Source: Riptortus pedestris (Eukaryota; Arthropoda; Insecta; Hemiptera; Alydidae). From it: 64,000 nt of DNA. A program made the position numbers and the translations under genes. Where the stretch lies: assembly GCA_019009955.1 (NCBI GenBank), contig CM032230.1, positions 108,007,501-108,071,500 of the forward strand. The letters run 5' to 3'. The notes under the pieces are model-generated. The model worked only from the letters and a program-made list of their open reading frames with translations. It was not told the origin of the DNA and did not search any database. Below, in pieces: positions 1 through 9,745 of the stretch (within the stretch, counting starts at the first letter, position 1; every line of letters begins with the position of its first letter).

Positions 1-43
1 CAGTACGACCTCAATAGCTGATTTCCCCCAAGGGAAATCTGCT
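1..43 (-). mobile_element. H (HINE-like) copy, 5' end, cut by window edge
   Basis: Read on the minus strand this is the 5' terminus of family H: AGCAGATTTCCC, the near-palindrome, then AGCTATTGAGGTCGTACT. The rest of the copy lies outside the window. T-rich sequence lies just before the terminus, as in other copies. Confidence 0.8.
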
Positions 44-92
44 AATAAAAAGCTTAATATTTGGGCTACAAGAGGAAGGGGAGAGACACCCG

Positions 93-139
93 CACGTGAG
101 AAATCGACTTAGTTTATGCAGGACCTGTGTGACGGGCTG
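93..139 (+). mobile_element. Decayed H 3' end
   Basis: Matches the H 3' terminus with several changes: CACGTGAGAAATC, AGTTTATGCAG, CCTGTGTGACGG. The 3' hairpin is weakened (ATGCAG/CTGTGT). It is a remnant of an older copy, or of a diverged subfamily whose core resembles those near 30650 and 49300. Confidence 0.6.
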
Positions 140-149
140 TTTATTACCA

Positions 150-273
150 ACTACTGGCGACTAGCAGTGATGAAGGAGGCCTACTCAACATGACAGAACT
201 TGGCATTTCCAATTGCACATTTAGGCAGACACCCCTCCGTCTCTCCAGTCCGTCTCTGCTAGTCGCCAGTAGT
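150..273. mobile_element. Small inverted-repeat element (MITE-like)
   Basis: The ends form a perfect 18-bp inverted repeat, ACTACTGGCGACTAGCAG at 150-167 and its complement at 256-273. The interior (GGAGGCC, GGCATTTCCA, GCACATTTAGGC, CCGTCTCTC) recurs in the same orientation at about 19788-19885. There the left flank CTTTGGGGCCACTA is the complement of the sequence just after 273, so the full inverted repeat is probably longer than the part kept here. No target duplication was found, so the superfamily is unknown. Confidence 0.55.
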
Positions 274-578
274 GGCCCCAAAGCCGTTAACGTCAATTAT
301 ACAGCAGAAGGTAGGATAATTGTTAATTTATAGTAACTTTTTTATAGGGTGTACATGTGTTTTGTTAATGTTTAGAGTATTTATTCACTTTAACTATTTT
401 AATTAATTGAACTATAATATATTCTTTTAATGTTTGACTTCGATTCTAGTAGTTTTAAGTTAAGACGTTTTCGTAAGACTGATTTTAGTATGAAATTCTA
501 TTTTGGTAAATATTTTCAAAATGTAATTATTGGATACATAACTTGGCCTAAGCTTGTTTCTTTGTTGTTTGTTTGTTA

Positions 579-618
579 GCACCTGATGATGGCACGTTAG
601 TGCCGAAAGGCCTTGTGC
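579..618 (+). ncRNA. Hammerhead-ribozyme-like motif 1
   Basis: Seen: GCAC (stem I, 579-582), CTGATGA (583-589), one extra T (590), GGCAC-GTTA-GTGCC (stem II with loop, 591-604), GAAA (605-608), palindromic GGCC (609-612), TT (613-614), GTGC (615-618) pairing with 579-582. Core bases CUGANGA and GAAA, and the UH before the expected cut site, are all present. Stem III has no loop of its own; GGCC could pair only between two molecules. Minimal dimer-acting type I hammerheads are known in Penelope-like retroelements. An extra base after A9 is known in the CChMVd plus-strand ribozyme. AATAAATAAA and GGTGGGAAGAC follow, shared with a decayed copy near 18.8 kb. Activity is inferred only. Confidence 0.6.
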
Positions 619-700
619 GTGAATAAATAAATTGGTGGGAAGACTTCGTGTTATTGAGACCTGTTTCCCAGATCTGCACTCCCACATCCAGCAACATACA
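619..700 (+). mobile_element. Retroelement tail fragment linked to motif 1
   Basis: GTGAATAAATAAATTGGTGG, GAAGACTTCG and TTATTGAGAC match the complement of about 18777-18817 (TAAATAAAGAATTTGGTAGG, GAAGACGTCC, TATTTAGAC). A conserved unit, ribozyme-like motif plus A-rich tail plus GGAAGAC, is therefore repeated in the window. A Penelope-like terminal repeat is my best guess. No reverse transcriptase is present nearby. Confidence 0.4.
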
Positions 701-990
701 AATTAAGTCAACTAATTGGTTCCGCCTTCCAAACTCCTTCATTCAATCCTCTATGCTGTTCATCACGACAGAATTCGTGAACAGAATTTTATAATACTAT
801 TCTACGAATCCAAAGATGGCGGATTGTTATATCTTTACGGGAAACTAGTTTTACTTGAACCAATTCAACTAGGATTTTTTATATCATCATGGATATCTCT
901 ACCGAAGGATTGAACATTTATTAAATATATTACAGAAAATTTGTGTGATTATGACAGGACGATTTCATGAATTAGTTAATCCAATTTTAG

Positions 991-2148
991 CTATTGAGGT
1001 CGTCCTCATGACACGATTTTCGAAATTTTTCTTCAAATGTCCATCGATCCTACCTATGAGATGACGAAAATGAGGTCCGTTCAAAACTGTATGTATACAT
1101 ATATATATTTGTCTGGTACCGCTCTGGCGGTCGCAATTATTGTTTAATCGTTACCAAACTCGATATTCAGTCGTTTTATGTAAAAAGAAAGATCAAGTTC
1201 GTTAACGGCTGAAATCGGACCAGGGAGGGGGAGTTTAGAGGAGATGGTTTTCGAGTATTCGAAATATCTCCGTTACTATACGTCGGATCGAAATATTGTA
1301 TAGAATCAATCTTATTCCAAATTAAATTTCCTATAATTAATGTTATATACATTTATTCTCTATCCTGAATATTAACCGAGATATTTGCATTTTCAGTTTC
1401 CAGCCTTCAGCAAACCCCCACTCCTACTCATGTTACATAAACAATACTATTATATTACTACTATTTATTAACGTCTACTTTTTGCAACTAAGGCTAATTG
1501 GGACGGGTTATCTACAGGTTACCACCCGTTTCTAGCCAGGGTGGGACTTAGGATGTTATTTAATGAATTTCGTTACTAAATAATTTACTTTGCCCAGGCG
1601 AGAATCGAACTCGCTACTCTAGGTTTACCAAATGAGATTAAGTTCAACGCTTTAACTCTCATGGCTAATAAACAATACTCTATTATTGTATATAATAAAT
1701 CACATTATTCGAAGCTTAAATATCAAATATTGTTTTCAAGAGACCTTTATTATACAAGATACATTCAAATATGTCCTGGTGCCCCCCCCCCTCCCGTCTT
1801 TAGGTCTCGATTACTAAAATTTGATTGATTGAGATAACAATTATTCTGACTCATTATTAATTACATTACTAGATATAGTAAGTAGTTCTCAATAAAATTA
1901 ATATGTTATATTCTCATATATTTCAGTAATTGGTTTTCTTTCCGGTGTGAGGCTGGCAGGTCTGTTGGTTTACATTTCAAACGCTTCCTGTCGGCAGGTT
2001 ATTGAAATTGACTGAAACATCTCTTATTTCCGTTTGCATTTATACACTTATTATATTCACGGTGGTTTTGTGTTAGCAGTATGTAGATTTATCGACTACT
2101 AAACTTCACGAGGGAAATCTGCACAATTTACGCAGCCCCTGACGGACT
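991..2148 (+). mobile_element. H copy, long variant A, carrying a SINE
   Basis: The copy runs from AGCTATTGAGGTCGT through the ATGTCCATCGATCCTACC block, a short TA tract, the GGTCGCAATT and CTCCGTTACTATACGTCGGA blocks, the C-rich region near 1780, and the TTTCCGGTGTGAGG / CTTCCTGTCGGCAGG segment, to GGGAAATCTGC and CGCAGCCCCTGACGGACT. The first ~24 bases (terminal palindrome) are missing. It is interrupted by a SINE at 1449-1667. Variant A is shared with the copies at 23.8, 26.3 and 43.8 kb. Confidence 0.85.
1449..1667 (-). mobile_element. tRNA-derived SINE inside H, with 12-bp TSD
   Basis: On the minus strand the head is tRNA-like (GGCTAACC-type start, box B-like GAGTTCGATTCTCGCC, CTGGGC). 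The body follows (CCACCCTGGCTAGAAA, GTAACCTGTAGATAACCC), then the tail GACGTTAATAAATAGTAG. The first bases of the head are missing. Perfect 12-bp direct repeats ATAAACAATACT flank it at 1437-1448 and 1668-1679, and removing one restores the H sequence. This gives the element's limits and shows it is younger than its host H copy. Confidence 0.9.
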
Positions 2149-2869
2149 TTTTCTATTTCAACCCATCAATAACGAGTAGTACAACTAGTTTTAATGGATA
2201 ATAGTTAGATAAATACCTATAAACGAACGATGAGTTATATAAGTCACTCACACATCCCGCAATGGTACAATATATATCTATTAAATGATTAGAAAACAGG
2301 AACCATTAGAGAAATTAACTGTGTGAAGACGAAATGAGTTTCTACTGTATAAACTAAGTCTTTAAAATGGCCCCTCTGTTTGTGTTTGTGAAAGGGTTTA
2401 TATGCCTGAATCCTATGTGAAAATGAGGGTTCATTTGCATGATTTTTGATTTGATGAGGAACGTTTGCATTATAATTACAATCAGAAGTGCTTCTTCATT
2501 TAAATAATTTACCTTGCTTCAATTAACAAAATGAGATATTCGGGAGAAGACGGAGATATTCACATCTTTAAGTATTGAGACATGACATCCCATTGGATGA
2601 AAGGGATATTTACATGTCAGCCGGCACATTCAAAGGAGTGGGTATAAATATGTTCAGTGGTTAATGTAGTTTGCAATAATACTAAGGTTTTATTTATTTA
2701 TTTATTTTATACGCGTGTTTATAGTGTAACTAGCTGTGTAATCCGTCGTTGGCCGGTTCAAATAGAAATGGTTTCCCGTGGAAATTTAAAGATTGGATAT
2801 ACAAAATTATCCCGTCATATTCACCAATAACACGAATTCCCTGTACAATAAACAGTAAAATAATTTAAA

Positions 2870-3287
2870 AGTCCGTCTCGCAGGAGCTGCGTTAAACTAA
2901 GCAGATTTTCCCAGTGGAGTTCTAGAATAGAACGGTTACTGAAAAAAGGCCGAACTAGCTAGCCGGAAACTCACGACTACAACTGAAGTTAGCCGATCTC
3001 ATCATGTCCGTTTCGCTCATATAAAATGCAAATATCTACGGTAATTATTCAAGGTAGAGAATAAATGTGTATAACAATATTTATAGTAAATGTAATTTTG
3101 CAATAAGATTGATTCTATATAATTTTTCGATCCGACGTATAGTAACGGAGATATTTTCGAAAATCCCCCCTCTAAACCAACCCTCCCACTGGTCCGATTT
3201 CAGCCATTAACAAACTTGACCTTTTATTTTACATAAAACGTTTAAATATCGAGTTTGGTAACGATCAACCGAAAATTGCGACCGCTC
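2870..3287 (-). mobile_element. H copy fused to a 250-bp extra module
   Basis: Minus-strand H: the 3' hairpin end lies at 2870-2900 (AGTCCGTCTCGCAGGAGCTG), then GCAGATTTTCCC, the GCCGAACTAGCT variant segment and the core to GCGACCGCTC. The (TA)n tract and 5' palindrome are absent. At the point where (TA)n should follow, the sequence joins the module at 3285-3541. Confidence 0.85.
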
Positions 3288-3541
3288 TTTATTCTGAACA
3301 CAATTCGCTCTTTACATTTTTTCGAAAAAAAACAATGCTAAAGAAGATATTAACGAAAGTGTGTTTTGATGTCGAAGTAATCACCCCTCTCCTAATTGAA
3401 TTTCGAATTCTCATACAGCCTACGTTGGTGTCTTGGGGTAATAAACTCACAAATATAAAACCTTTATAAATCCACTGAGCCATTTTTGAGAGATTGAGTA
3501 ACAAAAGGGCGTATAGACAGACAGTGAGAAATAAAGACAAA
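3285..3541 (-). repeat. 250-bp module shared with 8803-9057
   Basis: From TTTATTCTGAAC to GAGAAATAAAGACAA this matches 8803-9057 closely. Both follow the same H base (GCGACCGCTC), so it is probably an internal module of one H subfamily rather than an independent insertion. The 83-codon minus-strand frame here is broken in the second copy and is not treated as a gene. Confidence 0.7.
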
Positions 3542-3708
3542 TAATATTTTCAATTTGGATGCCATTGTTCTTACTATGGTCTATAACAAAAAAAAACGTA
3601 ACCCAGCTCAATTCAAATATAAAATCAGATAAACCTTAGAGTTTTATTTATGTATATATAAAATAGCAAAATACTTCTTTTTTGGACTCTATTATTATTA
3701 TTATTATT

Positions 3709-3900
3709 AACCTTTATCTTACATGGTAAACCTAGAGTGGCCAGTTCGATTCTGGCCTGGGAAAAGGAAATTATTTAGTGACGAAATTCATTAATTAACA
3801 TCCTAAAATCCCACCCTGGCTAGAAAAAGGTGGTAACCTGTAGATAACCCGTCCCAATTAGCCTGAGTTGCAAAAAGGGGACGTTAATAAATAATAATAA
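3709..3900 (+). mobile_element. SINE, 5'-truncated, plus orientation
   Basis: Begins inside the tRNA-like head (CATGGTAAACCTAGAGTGGC, box B-like CAGTTCGATTCTGG), continues with the body CCACCCTGGCTAGAAA and ends in ACGTTAATAAATAATAATAA. An ATT-repeat run precedes it. It meets an inverted copy tail to tail at 3900. Confidence 0.85.
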
Positions 3901-4122
3901 TTATTTATTTATTAACGTCTACTTTTTGCAACTAAGGCTAATTGGGACGGGTTATCTATAAGTTACCACCATTTTCTAGCCAGTGTGGGACTAAGGGTGT
4001 TATTTAATGAATTCCGTCACTAAATAATTTCCTTTGCCCAGGCAAGAATCGAACTCGCCACTCTAGGTTTACCATGTGAGATTAAGGTCAACGATTTAAC
4101 TCACATGGCTTACCTGAGCCCC
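3901..4122 (-). mobile_element. Full-length tRNA-derived SINE
   Basis: On the minus strand it starts GGGGCTCAGGTAAGCCATGT (tRNA 5' end with a box A-like segment), continues through the box B-like GAGTTCGATTCTTGCC and the conserved body, and ends in AGTAGACGTTAATAAATAAA. About 222 bp, the complete length of this family. It is tail to tail with the copy at 3709-3900, giving a potential long RNA hairpin. Confidence 0.88.
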
Positions 4123-4609
4123 ATGTATTTGGCTATAAAATAAACTTATTCTTTACAATAAACACACTATTTACGCTACATTAGATTTAAAAATCTACTT
4201 GTTTATTTTTTTAATAATTCCTTCAGAATGAATCGGAGATAAATCCATTGTCTCCTCAGTGCTCTTAGCTGCCTGTGGAATAAAACTACAAGAAAACTGA
4301 AGATCTGGCTGGAAAATAATTTTTGTAGCATTAATATTATTAAAGTAAACATTATTGTGAGGTCAAATTGGTAGATAGTAAATAGAAAATGAGTTTATAA
4401 ATAATTAAGGTAGATTGGACTATACTCTTTTGATTTGACCATTGATTATGATGGCAGTGGTTGAAAAAGATCCGCTGATTGGTCATCTTGATCCTGTAAT
4501 TAGTATATTGACTGGCCTCCATATGGGCTCTAATACAGGAAGGGGCGGGGGGAGCTTCCCACTAGGAAGTGACGTCCCAGCCGTTAAGTAGAATTAAACT
4601 AATTTGCTG

Positions 4610-5690
4610 TTTAAAACGGTGAGTGTTTATGGTTATGACTTCTAGTTTAGAGGTAATGACAAGTTGAAATTACGGTTAACTATGGCTGTTGACGGTTATG
4701 ACATCTAGTGTAAAGGTAATGCCAACTGGTAAAGGGTTAAAAATGCCAATTATGGTTATGACATTTAGTGTAAAGGTAATGTCAACTGGTATCACGGTTA
4801 TCTATGCAGGCTATATCTGAGGCATCTAGTAACGGTATGCCAACTGGTATCTTGGTTAAAACAATGTCGGTTATGGTTATCGCATCTAGTGTAACGGTAC
4901 GCAACAACTGTATCTTGGTTAAAACAATGTCAGTTATGGTTATCGCATCTAGTGTAACGGTATGCCAACTGGTATCTTGGTTAAAACAATTGTCGTTTAT
5001 GGTTTATCGCATCTAGTGTAACGGTACGCCAACTGGTGTCTTGGTTAAAACAATTCGGTTATGGTTATCGCATCTAGTGTAACGGTATGCCAACTGTTAT
5101 CTTGGTTAAAACAATGTCGGTTATGGTTATCGCATCTAGTGTAACGGTACGCCAACTGGTATCTTGGTTAAAACAATGTCGGTTATGGTTATCACATATG
5201 TGTCTGCCATATCTATGGTATCTAGTGTAACAGTAAAGACACCAGATACGCGGTTAACTACGAATACTATATTTATGGCATTTAGCGTAATGGTAATGAC
5301 AACTGGTATCTCGGTTAAAGCAATGTCAGTTATGGTTATCACATCTAGTTTAACGGTAATACCAACAGATATCTTTGTTAAAACAATGCCGTTTATGGTT
5401 ATCACATCTAGTGAAACGGTAGTGCAGACAAGTATCTCGGTTAAAGCAATGTCAGTTATGGTTATCACATCTAGTTTAACGTCAATACCAACAGATATCT
5501 TTGTTAAAACAATGCCGTTTATGGTTATCACATATGTGTCTGCCATATCTATGGCATCTAGTGTAACAGTAAGGACACCAGATACGCGGTTAGTGTAACG
5601 GTAGTGCAGACATGTATCTCGGTTAAAGCAATGTCAGTTATGGTTATCAAATCTAGTTTAACGGTAATACCAACAGATATCTCCAATAAT
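4610..5690. repeat. 62-bp minisatellite array (~17 units)
   Basis: Unit: CATCTAGTGTAACGGTATGC, CAACTGGTATCTTGG, TTAAAACAATGTCGG, TTATGGTTATCG; about 62 bp. Central units (4850-5200) are nearly identical; edge units (4610-4800, 5200-5690) drift and include a higher-order variant with CATATGTGTCTGCCATATCT, present twice (5213 and 5529). The unit is not a multiple of three, yet both strands stay open for over 130 codons because it lacks stops. The frames have no recognisable protein features, so I treat it as satellite DNA. Confidence 0.9.
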
Positions 5691-5939
5691 TAGAATAACT
5701 TCATCAATAGTATTTATGACAAGTTATTAAAATCTAAGATTTAGCAGTTACACTGATGTCAATTTTCAGTAATAAAACTGCCGTTCCAGGAATTTTCTAA
5801 GCGTTATAGAAACACGAAATTGGATATGAAAAGAGATTTTTTTAATTTTTTCTATAAGCCATTTCAGAGAGGACTCTGTGTTTGAAGTGATATTTTTTTG
5901 AAATTTTTGCTCACTGTTATTATGAATAAAACCTATATA

Positions 5940-6992
5940 CTATACAGCCAGGAATTGAAGAGCCTTGTGGCCGGACTTTTCATTGAGGAAAAGTATAAAT
6001 TTTAAACTCGGCCGCGAATCATTGCGGAAATTGCTAAAAGATATGGGATTTAGTTGGAGGAAATCCCAAAGTGGACGAAAAATTTTAATAGAAAGGCCTC
6101 ACATAGTTGACTGGCGAGGAAGATATCTTCACGCAATAAGAAGATATCGGGAATGTGGACGTCCAATCTTCTTCATAGATGAGACGTGGTTGGGCACTGA
6201 TTTAACCATGGGAAAGTGTTGGCAATGCCCAGGTATTACGGGGGTTACATCCTCTTTAGCAGGTACCAGACGCTTTATTGTTGTTGGTATTGGGTTATTA
6301 CGATCAATAACAGCTGATGACTGGGCTGGTTATTGTCGGCACGTCCACAATTTAGAAGAGGAATATTGGCTAAAAGATGGACAAATGGACAATTTTGTGG
6401 ACAGCATGATAATCGCCATTGATGGGAGCGAGTCGGAAGATGATTTTCAGCTTAGCAGTAGTGAATCAGAATAATATTATAAGCACAAAACAAATTTAAT
6501 TTTAATATTAATAAGTCATTTTTTTAATTTTTTTTTTATACGGTGGTATCATTATTTAACGTTACCTTATTTAATTACAATCATTTCATCTGTAATTCTT
6601 TAACGTTATTTATTTAAATTCTTTAATGAATTATTGTGAATGATAAATGTCTTGTATAAAAAATTGTAAAACTATAAAATAAATAGGAATTACAATAATA
6701 GTGAAATGTGAAGAATATCGTTAGATTTACAAAACCGTATTTTTTATTAATTCGACTCTGTGTAGTGATAAAAAGTATATAGATTTTTTTTATTGCCACA
6801 CTTTTTTGTGGGTTAAAAATTAGCACAATATTAATAATAATTGCCAATAAGATGATTCAGGTTGAATTTTATTATTTACTGTAGTTGTAGTTATGTTGTA
6901 GTTTGTGATCCAGGTAGTACAGTAGTCTTTTCACGGAAACTGGCGGCTTGGGGGGGGAAGCCAGCAGGTCTCTTCCATTCCTGGCTGTAGTG
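5940..6992 (+). mobile_element. Tc1/mariner-type transposon, internally deleted, with TIRs
   Basis: Terminal inverted repeats of about 23 bp share TACAGCCAGGAAT and GAAGAG at 5940-5962 and 6970-6992, with a few mismatches. Both ends abut TA (5938-5939 and 6993-6994), the target duplication of this superfamily. At 1053 bp, with a transposase remnant of about 170 codons, it is shorter than an intact member. The part between the coding remnant and the right TIR (6475-6969) is AT-rich non-coding DNA. Confidence 0.85.
5965..6474 (+). pseudogene. Tc1/mariner (IS630-type) transposase remnant
   Basis: A 169-codon open frame. Residues 20-55 (GFSWRKSQSGRK, then RPHIVDWRGRYL) look like the linker before the DDE domain. 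IFFIDETWL (about residues 69-77) carries the expected first catalytic aspartate, as in the FxDE(S/T) motif. HNLEEEYW (about 132-139) and the acidic, Ser-rich tail resemble the family C-terminus. The stretch that should hold the second Asp and third Asp/Glu is missing, and no N-terminal helix-turn-helix is present upstream, so it cannot be an active transposase. Nothing distinguishes the printed Met from an in-frame internal start; upstream coding was probably deleted. Confidence 0.8.
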
Positions 6993-8070
6993 TATATCAT
7001 GTAAATATGATTAATTTATTTAGGACTAGCTAAATGATATATTTTTCTGTTTTTGCAACAAAATGGTTACAAGCTTACACATAGTTTTGGGCCTCTTTTA
7101 GAATTCACTTTAGTAGAAATTGTCTTTTCGTTTATTTTTTCTTTCCTGTTGAAATGTTTTTCTTTAAACTATGAGTTTATGCTTCGTTCGATATGTGTGT
7201 TATTTCTGAAAACTTAGATGAACCCGAGACTGTGTGATATTTTAATGCAGACTGAGATATTATATTTGAATATGCATATGCTCTAGTTATGCATGAAATT
7301 TAGTGGCAAAACGTACATTTGCATATGTCTTCCAAAATACCGTCGGCTGGGTTGGCGTGGGGGCTTAAAATGAGTCGTTCGGTTTTGACTATGTAAGTAA
7401 TGATTTTCACATCATTATAATGTGGGGAAAAGGAAGATGGCGTATCAGCTGATTACACACACTATCAAATTCAAATGTGCAAAGATTTGAGGGCTTAACA
7501 TCAGAAACTGTAAAATACAGTATTATAGCATAAGTGTGATATGGCTCCTGTAAATAACTATTTTTGTATATTTTGAAGATTTCACTCCCCTCAGAGCGTT
7601 ACATTTAGAAAACTAATTGCTTTTTTCTCAAAGAATTCAATCAATAAAATAAGCGTCCATAAGCAATAACAATTTTTTTTATTAAATTCTATATGTAAAT
7701 TAAATTTCTTTTTTACACCAGACATCTATCCATAAGACTATTATGTAAGTATTATGGACTTATTTATGGTTCTTGACGTTATGTTACACAAATTACCCAA
7801 CAACACCGATGAGGTGAAACCAGTTGTTAAAAATAAAGACATAGAGCTGGAAGACTACATTTTTCTTTTCCTTGTTGACTAGCTAGGCTGTGTGTTTTTA
7901 AGTTTGGCCGTTCCCTTTTGTGATGTACTTTTTTTTTTCTATTTTAAGCTAACGGTCTTTATCATTTGAATAATTGGGTCTTCTTCACTTGAACTACACC
8001 AGTTACTATATGATAGATATTATTAGTGATTTATCATACCGTTATTTAATGACATGTCTATTTTAAAATT

Positions 8071-8294
8071 ATTATTATTTATTAACGTCCACTTTTTGCA
8101 ACTTAGGCTAATCGGGACGGGTTATCTACAGGTTACCACCCTTTTCTAGCCAGGGTGGGATTTTAGGACGTTATTTAATGAATTTCGTCACTAAATAATT
8201 TCCATTGCCCAGGCAAGAATCGAAACTCGCCACTCTAGGTTTACCATGTGAGATAAAGGTCAACGCTTTAACTCGCATGGCTAACCTGAGCCCC
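8071..8294 (-). mobile_element. Full-length tRNA-derived SINE
   Basis: Minus strand: GGGGCTCAGGTTAGCCATGC (head), box B-like GAGTTTCGATTC (one extra T), body CCACCCTGGCTAGAAAAGGG, tail GTGGACGTTAATAAATAATA. Very close to the copies at 3901 and 43434. No clear target duplication. Confidence 0.88.
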
Positions 8295-8372
8295 GAAGAA
8301 AAAAAAAATTTTAAAAGAAAAAAAAATTATACATGAATGAGGTTACCTACCTATTACCTCCTAGATTTTAAA

Positions 8373-9135
8373 AGTCCGTCACTCAGGGGCTGCGTAAACT
8401 AAGCAGATTTCCCAAGTGAAGTTATACCAAAGACAAATCTCTATACGAGAGCATAACAGTTACGGCAAAGGGCCGAACTAACTTTTGGCGGGAAATTCAA
8501 AAATCCGTTATCGGCCCAAATTTAATAAAAATGCAAATATTTCGGTTAATATTCAAGATAGGGAATAAATATATATAACAATATTTATAGTAAATTTAAT
8601 TTGCAATAAGATTGATTCTGTACAATTTTTCGATGCGACGTGTAGTACCGGAGATATTTCGAATTTTCGAAAATCCTCCCTTCTAAACCCTCCCCCCCCT
8701 CCCACTGGTCCGTTTTCAGCCGTTAAGGAACTTGATCTTTCTTTTTACATAAAACGATTAAATATCGAGTTTGGTAACGATCAACCGAAAATTTCGACCG
8801 CTCTTTATTCTGAACAATTCGTTCTTTACATTTTTTCGAAATAAAACACAGCTAAAGAAGATATCAACGAAAGTGTGTTTTGAAGTCGAAGTAGCCCCCC
8901 CCCGCTCCTAGTTGAATTTCGGATTCTCATACAGCCTATGTTGTTATCTTGGGGTAATCGACTCACAAATATAAAACCCCTTATAAATCCACTGAGCCAT
9001 TTTTGAGAGATTGAGTAACAAAAGGGCGTATAGACATACAGTGAGAAATAAAGACAACTGGTCTCCCACTGGTCCGTTTTCAGCCGTTAAGGAACTTGAT
9101 CTTTCTTTTTACATAAAACGACTAAATGTCGATGT

Positions 9136-9184
<49 letters not shown>

Positions 9185-9321
9185 TATATATATATACAGT
9201 TTTGAACGGACTTCATTTTCGTCATCTACTAGGTAGGATCGATGGACATTTGAAGAAAAATTTCGAAAATTCCGTCATGAGTACAACCTCAATAGCTGAT
9301 TTCCCTTAAGGGAAATCTGCT
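8373..9321 (-). mobile_element. H copy, variant B, with the 250-bp module and (TA)n
   Basis: From the 3' hairpin end AGTCCGTCACTCAGGGGCTG to the intact 5' palindrome GATTTCCCTTAAGGGAAATC at about 9299-9318. The module at 8803-9057 interrupts the core, after which the core restarts (CCACTGGTCCGTTTTCAGCC present twice), suggesting template switching or an element-on-element join. (TA)n spans about 9138-9197. Both ends adjoin T-rich runs. Confidence 0.88.
8803..9057 (-). repeat. Second copy of the 250-bp module
   Basis: Matches 3285-3541 (TTTACATTTTTTCGAAA, GAAAGTGTGTTTTGA, CTGAGCCATTTTTGAGAGA, AACAAAAGGGCGTATAGAC). Here H sequence lies on both sides, which shows that it travels inside H. Confidence 0.7.
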
Positions 9322-9388
9322 AAAAGTTGAATTTGTTTTTTTAATATTGAATCTGATACAACTGAGACGTGTTCTTTAATCAGTAGAA

Positions 9389-9745
9389 ATGGCATTTAAG
9401 ACATTTCAAAGGCTCGGAATATTGCATAAAACACGAAAATGTAGAAGAGGCCACTTTATGAAGCTCGCTTTTCACCAGAAAATTTCAGGGAATGCGTTTA
9501 AACAGTCAGCCATTCACAAATATTTTGTTGAACCTAATATAGGAGCCCATGCCCAAAGGATAGAGTCATTCTGGGCCGGCTCTAAAAGAAGCAACAAAAT
9601 TGAATATGGAACTAGAAGACCCCTTCTCATACCACGGACTCGTGTGAGTTTGTTTAGAGGAGAAGATACATGGGGGAGGATATATTTGATTGGATTTATA
9701 ATCATTATAAGCATATTGCCTCAGAAAAGAATCCACTATAATGGT
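9389..9745 (+). pseudogene. Merlin/ISXO2-like transposase relic
   Basis: The first ~35 codons (LHKTRKCRRGHFMKLAF) resemble the N-terminal zinc-ribbon region of ISXO2/Merlin-type transposases. After a jump, FVEPNIGAHAQRIESFW matches the C-terminal catalytic segment usually seen as VDP-TGAHTQ-IE-FW. After about 9625 the family pattern continues in another frame as DSCEFVWRRRYMG and IFDWIYNHYKHIA (the EF-WRR-Y motif). So there is a large internal deletion, which removed at least the first catalytic Asp, and a frameshift. Merlin elements are eukaryotic relatives of IS1595-type sequences. No TIR pair was identified around it. Confidence 0.7.

Noticed and set aside
1555..1667. tRNA-like sequences with box A and box B in the SINEs
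   Set aside because: They do not fold as complete tRNAs (acceptor stem and anticodon arm degraded) and are fused to the conserved SINE body, so they are SINE heads and not tRNA genes.
3289..3540. 83-codon minus-strand frame with a hydrophobic start
   Set aside because: It lies in the H module; the homologous copy at 8803-9057 has frameshifts and stops in the same frame.
5136..5598. 136- and 144-codon frames over the minisatellite
   Set aside because: Both follow from stop-free 62-bp units; overlapping on opposite strands and purely repetitive, with no secretion or domain signal that goes beyond the repeat.
7796..7860. CCGATGAGGTGAAACCAGTTG followed by AAATAAAGACATAGAGCTGG, like motif 1 plus its tail
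   Set aside because: CUGANGA is altered and stem II is missing. The tail similarity (GGAAGAC) alone is too short.
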